From Geodermatophilus telluris (GTDB lineage: Bacteria > Actinomycetota > Actinomycetes > Mycobacteriales > Geodermatophilaceae): DNA of 64,000 bases. Both the position numbers and the translations under genes were made by a program. The DNA lies in the NCBI RefSeq assembly GCF_900102745.1, contig NZ_FMZF01000002.1, forward strand, positions 496,001 to 560,000. The letters run 5' to 3'. The notes beneath the pieces were generated by a model, which saw only the letters and a list, made by a program, of their open reading frames with translations, was not told the DNA's origin and did no database searches. Shown here one piece after another: positions 49,384-57,508 of the stretch (position 1 is its first letter; each line of letters begins with the position of its first letter).

Positions 49384-49704
49384 TCAGCGGTCGGCGGTGG
49401 CCAGGCCGAAGTGCGGCTTGTCGTCGTCGGCGACCAGGTCCAGCGTCTCGGGGTGCTGCTGGATGTAGTGGCGCACGAAGGAGCAGTAGGGGAGGACGGT
49501 CAGGCCGCGCTCGCGGGCCGCGTCGAGGACCCCGCTCACGAGGGCCTTGCCGATGCCCCGACCGCCCATGCCCGGGTCGACCTCGGTGTGCGGCAGGGCC
49601 ATGGTGCCGTTCTCGACGTGGTAGCTCGCCAGGCCGACGACACGGTCGCCGACCCGGATCTCGAAGCGCCCCCGTTCGGGGACGTCGACCACCGTGGTCT
49701 CCAT
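49384..49704 (-). CDS. Small GNAT-type acetyltransferase (YjdJ/Acetyltransf_CG-like)
   Basis: A 106-residue minimal acetyltransferase: FEIRVGDRVVGLASYHVENG, the acetyl-CoA loop GMGGRGIGKALVSGVLDAAR, and VLPYCSFVRHYIQQHPE, which is the signature of this short group. The target is unknown. It lies 28 bp upstream of phr on the same strand, so co-transcription is likely. Confidence 0.88.
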   Translation of the reverse strand: METTVVDVPERGRFEIRVGDRVVGLASYHVENGTMALPHTEVDPGMGGRGIGKALVSGVLDAARERGLTVLPYCSFVRHYIQQHPETLDLVADDDKPHFGLATADR

Positions 49705-49946
49705 CGTTGCGTTCCCACCTCCGCAGGTCCCCCGGCGCCGTTGCCGCGGGTACGACGTGTTCCTGAGACGGTAACGCCTCGCAGCCCCGGGGGTTTCCCA
49801 CGCGCCGGGGATGTCACCCGGAGGTCGTGGTCGCCCAGGGACCTGCGGAGGGCCCTCCGGACCATCCTCGTGGCGGGCGACGCGACCGGTCGGCGTCGAT
49901 ACGGTGCGGTTCCGTTCACCTCACCGCGAGCCGCCAGGGAGCCCAC

Positions 49947-51065
49947 GTGAAGACCCGGAGCGCAGTCCTGCACGCCCAGCCCGGCGAGTACGAGGTCACC
50001 GAGGTCGAGCTCGACGGCCCCCGGCGGGGCGAGCTGCTGGTGCGGATGGCCGCGGTCGGGCTCTGCCACACCGACGACCACGTCGCGGTGGGCGACAGCC
50101 CCGCCTCCCGGCTGCCCGTCGCCGGCGGCCACGAGGGGGCCGGCGTGGTCGTGGGCGTCGGCCCCGAGACCCCCGGCTGGGCCGAGGGCGACCACGTGGT
50201 GCTCAGCTTCACCGCGGTCTGCGGGGAGTGCCGGATGTGCTCCACCGGGCGGCAGAACCTCTGCGACCTCGGCGGCCGGCTCTTCGGCGGAGGGCGGATC
50301 GACGACCCGACCAGCTTCCGGATGACCTACGAGGGGCGGCCGGTGGTGCAGGCCCACGGGATCTCGGCGCTGAGCGAGCACACCGTCGTCGACGTCCGGT
50401 CCGTGGTCCGCATCGACCCGGACGTGCCGCTGGACAAGGCCGCGCTGGTCAGCTGCGGCGTCGCCACCGGGTGGGGGTCGGTCACCCACATGTCCGACGC
50501 GCGGGCCGGCGACGTCGTCATCGTCATGGGGGTCGGCGGCGTCGGGATCAACAGCGTCCAGGCCGCCCGGGCCATCGGCGCCCGCGCGGTCATCGGCGTG
50601 GACCCGGTGGACTTCAAGCGGGAGTGCGCCGAGAAGCTGGGGGCCACGCACACGGCCGCCACCATGGAGGAGGCGAGCGCGATCGCCCGGTCGCTCACCG
50701 ACGGGCAGGGCGCCGACGCGACGATCGTGACCGTCGGCGTCGTGGACGGCGGCCACGTGGCCGAGGCGGTGGCCTCGGTGCGCAAGGCCGGCACGGTCGT
50801 GCTCACCGGGACCGGCGGGATGCGGCAGTCGGGGATCCCGATCAACAACACCATGTTCACCGTCTTCCAGAAGCGGCTCCAGGGCGCGCTGTTCGGCGGC
50901 TGCAACCCGCGGTGGGACATCCCGCACCTGCTGACCCAGTACGCCGCCGGCACGCTGCGGCTCGACGAGCTCGTCACCCGGACGTACACGCTCGACGAGG
51001 TCGCCCAGGGCTACCGCGACATGCGCGCGGGCCACAACATCCGGGGCATGGTGCGCTTCGACTGA
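49947..51065 (+). CDS. Zinc alcohol dehydrogenase, NDMA-dependent (Rxyl_3153-like) family
   Basis: A 372-residue class III-like dehydrogenase. Catalytic zinc ligands lie in LCHTDDH and GGHEGAGVV. Structural zinc Cys are in VCGECRMCSTGRQNLCD, and the NAD motif is VIVMGVGGVGINSVQAA. The sequence around DLGGRLFGGGRIDDPT suits the NDMA-linked family of actinobacteria, which carry a tightly bound cofactor linked to mycofactocin. AGGGAG precedes GTG 49947. A -10-like TACGGT lies about 45 bp upstream. Confidence 0.9.
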   Translation: MKTRSAVLHAQPGEYEVTEVELDGPRRGELLVRMAAVGLCHTDDHVAVGDSPASRLPVAGGHEGAGVVVGVGPETPGWAEGDHVVLSFTAVCGECRMCSTGRQNLCDLGGRLFGGGRIDDPTSFRMTYEGRPVVQAHGISALSEHTVVDVRSVVRIDPDVPLDKAALVSCGVATGWGSVTHMSDARAGDVVIVMGVGGVGINSVQAARAIGARAVIGVDPVDFKRECAEKLGATHTAATMEEASAIARSLTDGQGADATIVTVGVVDGGHVAEAVASVRKAGTVVLTGTGGMRQSGIPINNTMFTVFQKRLQGALFGGCNPRWDIPHLLTQYAAGTLRLDELVTRTYTLDEVAQGYRDMRAGHNIRGMVRFD

Positions 51066-51955
51066 GGGCCGGCCGGGCGCTGGGCGAGGACGACCGTGCC
51101 CAGCGCCAGGGCCGTGCCGGCCAGCTGCAGCGGCACGAGGGACTCGCCGAGCAGCAGCCAGCCGGCGGCCGCGGCCACCACGGGGGAGAGCAGCCCGAGG
51201 AAGGTGACCCGGCCGGTGGGCAGCAGCCCGACGCCGCGCAGCCAGAGCGCGTAGGCCAGGGCGGTGTTGACCGTGGCCAGGTAGAGCAGGCCACCGGCCT
51301 GGCCGGCGGTCGGCGTCGCCGGCAGGCCCTCGAGGGCCAGGGCGAGCGGGAGCAGCGCGAGGCCGCCGGCGGCCAGCTGCCAGCCGGTGAACGCCAGCAC
51401 CGGGACCGGCCGGCCCCACCGCTTGGTGAGGACGACGCCGGTGCCCATGCAGGCGGTGCCGGCCAGCCCGGCGAGCAGCCCGATTGGGTCCAGCGCGACC
51501 GGACCGGTGACGACGATGAGCGCCACCCCGGCCACCCCGAGCAGGCCCAGCAGCAGGGTCCGGCCGCGCAGCCGCTCGCCGAGCAGCGGCACGGCGAGCA
51601 CCGCCACGAGCAGCGGCTGGGCCGCGCCCAGCACGGCCGCGATCCCGCCGGGCAGCCGGTAGGCGGCGACGAAGAGCAGCGCGAAGAACGCCCCGATGTT
51701 CAGGACACCGAGCACGGCCGCCTTCGCCCACCAGGCACCGTGCGGCAGGCGCCGGCCGACGGCGACGAGGAGCAGCCCGGCGGGCAGGGCCCGGACGGTG
51801 GCGGCCAGCAGCGGGCGGTCCGGCGGCAGCCACTCGGTGGTGACCACGTAGGTGGTGCCCCACGTCACGGGCGCGACGGCGGTGGCGAGCGTCAGCAGGC
51901 CCAGCCGGCGGCGGGCCGGCGCGACGGCGCCCGGGGCGGGGAGCGTGGCGGTCAT
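51011..51955 (-). CDS. EamA-family (DMT) exporter
   Basis: A 314-residue membrane protein with ten helices in two EamA halves (VTWGTTYVVTTEWLP and MGTGVVLTKRWG begin the two halves). Family members export amino acids, purines or drugs. ATG 51955 is 6 nt after a -10-like AACGAT, downstream of a perfect -35 TTGACA, so it appears leaderless. The MarR operator covers that -35. The last 55 bp overlap the alcohol dehydrogenase gene on the other strand. Confidence 0.9.
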   Translation of the reverse strand: MTATLPAPGAVAPARRRLGLLTLATAVAPVTWGTTYVVTTEWLPPDRPLLAATVRALPAGLLLVAVGRRLPHGAWWAKAAVLGVLNIGAFFALLFVAAYRLPGGIAAVLGAAQPLLVAVLAVPLLGERLRGRTLLLGLLGVAGVALIVVTGPVALDPIGLLAGLAGTACMGTGVVLTKRWGRPVPVLAFTGWQLAAGGLALLPLALALEGLPATPTAGQAGGLLYLATVNTALAYALWLRGVGLLPTGRVTFLGLLSPVVAAAAGWLLLGESLVPLQLAGTALALGTVVLAQRPAGPQSKRTMPRMLWPARMSR

Positions 51956-51972
51956 GCCGTCATCGTTCGCCC

Positions 51973-52000
51973 CCAAGTATCTCGATGTCAAGATACTTGG
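51973..52000. promoter_or_regulatory. MarR operator over the EamA promoter
   Basis: CCAAGTATCT and AGATACTTGG are perfect 10-bp inverted arms with an 8-bp spacer, in the 88-bp gap between the divergent exporter and marR genes. The minus-strand -35 TTGACA of the exporter (51991-51986) sits inside it. MarR proteins bind palindromes of this length between divergent genes, so repression of the exporter and autoregulation are expected. Confidence 0.8.
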
Positions 52001-52043
52001 CAGCGTGCATCTCGCCGCCGTTCGGTGTGGCAGGCTGGGGCGC

Positions 52044-52562
52044 GTGATCGGGCGGGACGGCGTCGACGAGATCCGCGAGCAGTGGGCCGGGGAGCGGCCC
52101 GACCTCGACACGGAGGCCATGGCGGTGTTCGGGCGGATCTACCGCGCGGCGCGGCTGGCCGGGGACGTGCAGGAGCGCTGCTACGCCCGCTTCGGCATCA
52201 CGCGGGCGGACTTCGACGTTCTCGCGACCCTGCGCCGCGCGGCCGGGCCCGAGGGCCTCTCGCCGGGCCGGCTGACCGCGGCGCTCATGCTGAGCACCGG
52301 CGGGACGACCAGTCGGCTCGACCGGCTGGAGCGGGCCGGCCACCTCGTCCGCGTGCCCGACCCGGCCGACCGGCGGGCGCTGCTGGTGCGGCTGACCGAC
52401 AGCGGCCGGGCGCTGATCGACGAGGCGGTCACCGCCGGGCTGGCCGAGCAGCAGCGGCTGCTCAGCGACCTGTCCCCGGCCCGCCTGCGCCGGGTGGACG
52501 ACGACCTGCGCGACCTGCTCGCCTCGGTGGAGCGGCACGCGACCGAGAGCCGGGAGGACTGA
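52044..52562 (+). CDS. MarR-family regulator
   Basis: A 172-residue winged-helix repressor: ITRADFDVLATLRRAAGPEG, recognition helix LSTGGTTSRLDRLERAGHLV and wing DPADRRALLVRLT. It is divergent from the EamA exporter, with a 28-bp palindrome between. GTG 52044 has CAGGCT 7 nt upstream as a possible leaderless -10. The methionine aminopeptidase gene begins 7 bp after its stop. Confidence 0.92.
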   Translation: MIGRDGVDEIREQWAGERPDLDTEAMAVFGRIYRAARLAGDVQERCYARFGITRADFDVLATLRRAAGPEGLSPGRLTAALMLSTGGTTSRLDRLERAGHLVRVPDPADRRALLVRLTDSGRALIDEAVTAGLAEQQRLLSDLSPARLRRVDDDLRDLLASVERHATESRED

Positions 52563-52569
52563 GGCGACC

Positions 52570-53340
52570 GTGATCGAACTGCGCACCGCGGGGGAGCTCG
52601 ACGCCATGCGCGCGGCCGGGGCGGTGGTGGCCGACATGCTGGCCGCCGTCCGGGCCGCGGCCGCGCCGGGCGTGCGGCTCACCCAGCTCGACGAGGTGGC
52701 CCGCGACGTGCTGGCCGCGGCCGGGGCGACGTCCCCGTTCCTCGGCTACGCCCCGCTGCCGACCACCCCGCCGTTCCCGGGCGTGGTGTGCCTGTCGGTC
52801 AACGACGTGGCGCTGCACGGCATCCCCACCCCGCAGGTGCTCGAGGACGGCGACCTGCTCAGCGTGGACGCCGGCGCCACGCTCGACGGCTGGGTCGGCG
52901 ACTCGGCGACCACCTTCCCGGTGGGTGCGCCGCGGTCGGAGGACCTGCGGCTGGTCGACACCGCGCAGCGGGCGCTGGAGGCGGGCATCGCCGCGGCCGT
53001 CGTCGGCAACCGGGTCGGCGACGTGTCCGCCGCGATCGGGGCGGTCGGCCGGGCCGGAGGTTGCGGGATCAACACCGACCAGGGCGGGCACGGCGTCGGC
53101 CGGTCGATGCACGAGCCGCCGAGCGTGCCCAACGAGGGGCGCGCCGGGCGGGGGGTGCCGCTGCGCGCCGGGCTGGTGATCGCGATCGAGCCGTGGTTCC
53201 TCGCCGGCGGCTCCGACGACTACCGGGTCGACGCCGACGGGTGGACGCTGCGCAGCGCCGACGGCAGCCGCGCCGCGCACGTGGAGCACACGGTCGCCGT
53301 CACCGAGGACGGCCCGCGCGTGCTGACCGCGCCGCGCTGA
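52570..53340 (+). CDS. map: Type I methionine aminopeptidase
   Basis: A 256-residue peptidase removing the initiator Met. All five metal ligands are visible: Asp in LLSVDAGA and GDSATTF, His in QGGHGVGR, Glu in VIAIEPWF and VEHTVAVTE. The substrate His is in VALHGIP. It lacks the N-terminal extension of some actinobacterial copies. GTG 52570 has GGGAGG 13 nt upstream, inside the MarR stop region. The operon with MarR suggests it is an accessory copy rather than the housekeeping one. Confidence 0.93.
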   Translation: MIELRTAGELDAMRAAGAVVADMLAAVRAAAAPGVRLTQLDEVARDVLAAAGATSPFLGYAPLPTTPPFPGVVCLSVNDVALHGIPTPQVLEDGDLLSVDAGATLDGWVGDSATTFPVGAPRSEDLRLVDTAQRALEAGIAAAVVGNRVGDVSAAIGAVGRAGGCGINTDQGGHGVGRSMHEPPSVPNEGRAGRGVPLRAGLVIAIEPWFLAGGSDDYRVDADGWTLRSADGSRAAHVEHTVAVTEDGPRVLTAPR

Positions 53341-53447
53341 CCGCCCGGCCGCCGGAGCGGGCCGGGTCCTCCGACCGCAGACGCGTCCCGCTCGGAGCCC
53401 TACGGTCCCCCCGTCCGACGTGGCCACACTGCGTGAGGGGGACGGCG

Positions 53448-53879
53448 ATGACGGACGACACCCGCACCGTCGTGGAGGCGTACCTGGGGGCGCTGCTCCA
53501 CGGTGCCGAGTTCGAGCGGTTCCTCGCCTCCGACGTCGTCTGGACGACCACGGAGACCGGACAGGAGACCCGTGGGCGGCGGGCGGTCCGGGACCTGATC
53601 GTCGGCCTGCACACCCAGGTCTTCGACGCCCGCCCGGAGCTCGTGGCCCTGGTCTGTGGTGGGGGGACCGCGATGGTCGAGGCGGTCTTCGATGCGACGC
53701 ACACCGGGGACTTCGCCGGTGTGCCGGCGAGCGGAGCCCACGTCCGCATCCCGTACGCGGTGGCCTACGACGTGGGCGACGGGGTCGTCACCGCGCTCCG
53801 GGCGTACGTCCCCATGGCGGCGCTCCGCGCCGGACTCGCGGGAGCCGGCCGGCCGGCGGACGCGGTGCCGGCCTCCTGA
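53448..53879 (+). CDS. SnoaL-like (NTF2-fold) protein
   Basis: A 143-residue single-domain protein: RTVVEAYLGALLHGAEFERF, VWTTTETGQETRGRRAVRDL and TGDFAGVPASGAHVRIPYAV give the SnoaL/NTF2 cone fold, usually a small-molecule cyclase, isomerase or ligand-binder. ATG 53448 follows GAGGGGGACGG. Substrate unknown. Confidence 0.85.
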   Translation: MTDDTRTVVEAYLGALLHGAEFERFLASDVVWTTTETGQETRGRRAVRDLIVGLHTQVFDARPELVALVCGGGTAMVEAVFDATHTGDFAGVPASGAHVRIPYAVAYDVGDGVVTALRAYVPMAALRAGLAGAGRPADAVPAS

Positions 53880-53992
53880 GCACCGGGACCCCGGGTGGGG
53901 ACTCGAACAGATCGAGGCCTCGATCGCGGCCGGGGGTCACATCGCGCACGGATCCGTCGTGATGGGCCATCCGGGCCGAGCATCATGGCCCT

Positions 53993-54199
53993 GTGGTCGC
54001 GCAGGGGGTGGAGGCGCTCCAGGTGGTCCTGAGCAGCCTGCGGACTGAGATCGGGGTGCCGGTTCTCGTCGCGCAGCACCCCGGGGCGAGTTCGTGGCGG
54101 CTGGACGAGGTGCTGGCTCGCACCTCGCGGCCCGACCGGTCCGCCGCCACCCACCGCGCCACGTACGGCGTCCTGCCGAGCCACACCCCGCGCACCTGA
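53993..54199 (+). pseudogene. Chimeric gene fragment: CheB methylesterase-like piece joined to AraC tail
   Basis: The 68-residue frame reads, in its first half, GVEALQVVLSSLRTEIGVPV then LVAQHPGASSWRLDEVLART, similar to part of a CheB-type methylesterase domain. Its last 17 residues, THRATYGVLPSHTPRT, nearly repeat the end of the AraC protein 1 kb downstream (EHYRAAYGVLPSHTLRT). It therefore looks like debris from recombination between a CheB-like gene and an AraC paralogue. It is not a functional enzyme: catalytic parts are missing. Confidence 0.5.
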
Positions 54200-54232
54200 G
54201 CGCCGGGGCACGAGCCAGTGGAGGAACGCGTC

Positions 54233-55207
54233 ATGGCCACGGGGACCCCCATCCCAGCGCGGCGCTTCCGGTACACCACGGCCGACCGGATGGAGGCCAG
54301 CGACTTCCTCGACCGCGCCTACGGGGCGCGGCTGCGGCTGGGCGGCTTCCCTGACACCGGCCCGCTGGTGACCCTCGACCAGGTACAGGCCGGAGCGCTC
54401 ACCCTCGTCGACTTCCGGCTGGCGTCCGATCTCGTCTTCGAGGCCACGGGCCAGGACGACGTCATGATCAACACCGTCCTCGACGGGAGCATGGTCTACG
54501 ACAGCGGCAAGGCCGGCCACGGCTTCCGGCCCGGAGACGTCGGCATCGGCAACCACCCCCACATGAAGGACCTGGTGGCCCGGTCCCACGCCCTGCACCT
54601 GCACACCGTCGGCCTGCCGGCCTCCCTGCTCACCGAGGTGGCCGGCCGCGACCCCGCGGAGGACGGCTCGTCGTGGGAGCTGCTGTCCCTGCGGCCCGTC
54701 GACGGCGGCGACGGACGGTGGCGCCGGACCACCCGGTTCGTCGACGACCTGCTCGCCGAGCCCGAGACCGCCGCGTCGCCGCTGCTGCTCGGGCCGGCCG
54801 CGCGGCTGCTCGCGGCCACCGCCCTGACGATCTTCCCGAACACCGCCGTGGCCGACCCCGCGGCCGCCGACAGCCTCGACGCCCACCCCGGCACGCTGCG
54901 GCGCGCGACCGAGTTCATCGACTCGCACCCCGACCTCGACATCGGCGTCGCCGACATCGCCCGCGCCGCCTCCGTCACCCCGCGCGCGGTGCAGCTGGCC
55001 TTCCGCCGGCACCTGGACACCACGCCGACCGCCTACCTGCGCCAGGTGCGGCTGGCCCAGGCGCACCGGCAGCTACGCGACGCCACCTCCGGCGACGGGG
55101 TCACCGTGACCGCCGTCGCCGCCCGGTGGGGGTTCACCCCCAGCCGGTTCACCGAGCACTACCGCGCCGCCTACGGCGTGCTGCCCAGCCACACCCTGCG
55201 CACCTGA
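54233..55207 (+). CDS. AraC-family transcription regulator
   Basis: A 324-residue regulator. The N-terminal ligand-binding part (about 1-180) contains GDVGIGNHPHMKDLVARSHA. The C-terminal 100 residues carry two helix-turn-helix units: DIGVADIARAASVTPRAVQL and VTVTAVAARWGFTPSRFTEH. ATG 54233 has GGAGG 8 nt upstream and is preferred to GTG 54218. A partial copy of its 3' end is at 54140-54199. Target genes are unknown. Confidence 0.9.
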   Translation: MATGTPIPARRFRYTTADRMEASDFLDRAYGARLRLGGFPDTGPLVTLDQVQAGALTLVDFRLASDLVFEATGQDDVMINTVLDGSMVYDSGKAGHGFRPGDVGIGNHPHMKDLVARSHALHLHTVGLPASLLTEVAGRDPAEDGSSWELLSLRPVDGGDGRWRRTTRFVDDLLAEPETAASPLLLGPAARLLAATALTIFPNTAVADPAAADSLDAHPGTLRRATEFIDSHPDLDIGVADIARAASVTPRAVQLAFRRHLDTTPTAYLRQVRLAQAHRQLRDATSGDGVTVTAVAARWGFTPSRFTEHYRAAYGVLPSHTLRT

Positions 55208-55538
55208 CCCGCCCTGTGCGGCCAGCAGCCGGCGGCTCCAGGCCCCGGCGCAGCTGCTCCACCCGCTGCCGGCCGTCGCGGGCCTCGACGACGCGCGGGG
55301 CCGCGGAGCGCCGGGCCGACTGGGCCGCCGCGGCGCGACGCGCCGCCACCTCGGCCCGGTCCCTGGGCGCCGCGCGCGGGGACCCCGCCTGCGCTCAGGG
55401 GCGCCCCGCCTGTTCGAGACGACCGACCGCGCGCGACCACCCGCCATCAGCGGACGGGCCGGCCGGGGGCGGCGCCGATCGACCGGTCACAGGGCCGCAC
55501 ATCGTGGAGGTGTCGGTTCGCCTGGCGGGACCTGCCGG
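55208..55538. other. 331-bp non-coding stretch after araC
   Basis: No convincing gene. A minus-strand frame at 55149-55349 reads APRVVEARDGRQRVEQLRRG and could be a protein fragment, but it is Arg-rich and overlaps araC. The region borders the degraded patch before tRNA-Arg, so gene debris is plausible. Confidence 0.4.
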
Positions 55539-55817
55539 TCAGTGCCTGGCGGAACCGGGCGCGGCAGCGCGCGTCCACATCTGCAGCGCCAGGCGGCGGT
55601 GGTCGTCGGCTCGCGCGCGCGCCCACGCCGCCCGGTCCTCGTTCGGCGCGGGCGAGTCGGCGATGCCGACGGCGGCGTCCGCGGCGGCAGCCATGTCGTC
55701 ATAGCTCAACGCCACGGCCGCGAAAGTCGTGGCGGCCGCCCGGATCGCCTCGGCGGCCTGCTGGACGGCAGCGGCGTGCCGCTGAGCGAGCAGCGATCGC
55801 TCCGGCGCCACCGTCAT
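55539..55817 (-). CDS. Small hypothetical protein, Ala-rich helical
   Basis: A 92-residue protein with almost wholly helical, Ala-rich sequence (QQAAEAIRAAATTFAAVALS) and acidic and basic patches after it. No family recognised. It starts at ATG 55817; the longer frame upstream is Arg/Ser-rich and looks like a shadow. The amino-acid composition is plausible for a real protein. Confidence 0.5.
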   Translation of the reverse strand: MTVAPERSLLAQRHAAAVQQAAEAIRAAATTFAAVALSYDDMAAAADAAVGIADSPAPNEDRAAWARARADDHRRLALQMWTRAAAPGSARH

Positions 55818-56121
55818 GACCCGATCGTGAGCGGGGGACGAACGGTCGGCTAGCACCGCAAGCGAAGGCTGGGACGTGCGGATTCGCCCCCGCGCGAAGC
55901 GGCGCCGGCCATCGTGGTCCTGCGGCGAGTGACAGGCGGTGACAGCTCGCCCTGGGGCAGCTGGGCTCCCGGTCCCTCCTCCGGAGGTACGCAGCGAGCG
56001 TCCCCAGGAATCCGTCAGTTCAGGGGCGCCGATCTCGGCCGCATCGAGTCGATCTCCGTCGCCGCTCAGCGACGCACCGGAACAGCGTGCAGAGGCGGCT
56101 GGACGGCGGGACGCTGGCGGT
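55818..56121. other. 304-bp intergenic stretch in the degraded patch
   Basis: Divergent gap between two small hypothetical genes. Open frames here are short or low-complexity. No operator, RNA gene or repeat was recognised. Base composition is a little less GC-rich than the flanks. Confidence 0.4.
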
Positions 56122-56445
56122 ATGGCATCGAAGGACCGGCCCGCTGGTGCGGACGGCCTGGGGAAGGACGACGTGGCTCGCAAGGCATGGCGGCAGCGCC
56201 ACCTCGCCGCGGAGCTGGACGAGCGGCGAAAGCAGGTCGGCGAATCGCTCGCTGCGACCGCCGGCGACATCGCCGCAACCGAGGGGAGGATCGCGAAGAC
56301 GCTCGACGCGGTGGCGAGAAACCGGCCGGACAGGGCTGCTCACCTCCATGAGCTGGCCGAACACGCGCGCGCGCAGGAGCACATCGAGACGTCGAACGCG
56401 GAGCGGCGTCACGAACGTGCCCGGTCCGACTGCCCGGAGCAGTAG
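56122..56445 (+). CDS. Small hypothetical coiled-coil protein
   Basis: A 107-residue, highly charged protein, predicted coiled coil in the middle (AAELDERRKQVGESLAATAG then DIAATEGRIAKTLDAVARNR). No known family or membrane segment. The gene sits just upstream of the integrase remnant and may be a leftover element cargo gene. No strong ribosome-binding site is visible before ATG 56122. Confidence 0.55.
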   Translation: MASKDRPAGADGLGKDDVARKAWRQRHLAAELDERRKQVGESLAATAGDIAATEGRIAKTLDAVARNRPDRAAHLHELAEHARAQEHIETSNAERRHERARSDCPEQ

Positions 56446-56479
56446 CGCCGCTGCAAGTGCCACGAGCGAAGAGAGCTGA

Positions 56480-56950
56480 GACGCCAGGTTCTTCGTCCCG
56501 GTCCTCGGCTGGACCGGGCTCCGCTGGGGAGAGACGGCCGCCCTCCGCGTCCGGCGGGTCGACCTCCTCCGCGGCCGCATCGAGGTGGCCGAGTCGGTGA
56601 CCGAGGTCGAGGGGAGCTCGATCTTCGGGCCCCCAGTCCCACGTGCGCCGCTGCGGGTCGGCAACTCCCGGCGCGACCGGTTCGACCGCGCGGCCGGCGC
56701 CGTGGGGCCGGCCGGCCTCGTGCCGCTCGAGCTGCGGCACACCGCGGCCTCCCTCGCCATCGCCTCCGGCGCCTCCATCAGGGGCGTCCAGTCGACGCTC
56801 GGGGACGCATCGGCGGCGATGACTCTCGACCGCTGGGGCCACCTCGTCGGCGACGAGCTGGACGCCGTCGCGGAGCGGATGGACGCCGCTCGTGCGGACT
56901 GGATGCGGACCGAGGGCTCCGGCGGGAGCGACCGCCGGTCAGCGGGCTGA
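56480..56950 (+). pseudogene. Remnant of a tyrosine-type phage/element integrase
   Basis: The frame opens after a stop at 56477-56479 with a catalytic-domain start, FVPVLGWTGLRWGETAALRV (catalytic Arg retained), and continues to SIFGPP. There the usual catalytic Lys segment (PPKTH) and about 45 residues are missing. It resumes with the APLRVGN...ELRHTAASLAIAS part. The catalytic His (LGHAS) is Asp (LGDAS) and the nucleophile Tyr (DRYGH) is Trp (DRWGH). The N-terminal domains are absent. It ends 31 bp from the 3' end of tRNA-Arg, the usual integrase position. Non-functional. Confidence 0.85.
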
Positions 56951-56983
56951 GCGGATCAGTGTGCTGACCAGCGGCTTCGCTGG

Positions 56984-57056
56984 TGCCCCCGGCAGGATTC
57001 GAACCTGCGACACACGGTTTAGGAAACCGATGCTCTATCCCCTGAGCTACGGGGGC
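56984..57056 (-). tRNA. tRNA-Arg (anticodon CCU)
   Basis: On the minus strand: acceptor GCCCCCG pairs CGGGGGC, D arm GCTC/GAGC, anticodon loop TTCCTAA (anticodon CCT), T arm GCAGG-TTCGAAT-CCTGC, discriminator A, and an encoded CCA at 56983-56981. The outer anticodon-stem pair is a U-U mismatch. The gene decodes AGG. Its 3' end faces the integrase remnant and was probably an integration site. Confidence 0.97.
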
Positions 57057-57139
57057 TCACCGGCCGCCGGCCGGGTGGGGACTGCCGCACGAGGTTAGCG
57101 GGACTGCCCCCGGCGCCTCCGGCTGGCTACCGTCGGTCC

Positions 57140-57508
57140 ATGGTGGTCCTGCTGGCCGAGCTGCTGGTCCTCCTGCTCCTGGCCGGCCTGCTGCTCTACG
57201 GGCTGGGCGTGTGGTCGGCGCGCCCCGCGCTGCCCGCGGGCACCCGGCCGCCCGTGCGCCGCCGCCCGCGGCGGTCCGGCGCCGTCCTGGCCCGGTGGGC
57301 GCCGGCGCACGACGAGGTCGACGGGCGGACGCGGGTGCTGCTGCGCCGCTCGTACCCCGGCCCCGACGGGCTGCCGGTCGTGCTGGAGGACCGGGTCTAC
57401 ACGGCCTTCGCGTCGGACGACCCGGCCTGGGAGGCGCGCTTCACCGAGGCGATGTCGGCCGCGCGGTTCCGCTGCTCGTTCCTGAACGCCGAGGACTCCG
57501 CGGACTGA
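57140..57508 (+). CDS. Small single-pass membrane protein
   Basis: A 122-residue protein: a strong N-terminal hydrophobic helix (VVLLAELLVLLLLAGLLLYG), then an Arg/Pro-rich and a soluble region (DRVYTAFASDDPAWEARFTE). No family recognised. The last 112 bp overlap the 3' end of the alpha/beta hydrolase on the other strand, so one of the two C-termini may be shorter than shown. Confidence 0.6.
   Translation: MVVLLAELLVLLLLAGLLLYGLGVWSARPALPAGTRPPVRRRPRRSGAVLARWAPAHDEVDGRTRVLLRRSYPGPDGLPVVLEDRVYTAFASDDPAWEARFTEAMSAARFRCSFLNAEDSAD

Noticed and set aside
53890-53925. Second LexA box (TCGAAC at about 53,907)
   Set aside because: The half-site is not followed by GTTCGA at the required 4-bp spacing.
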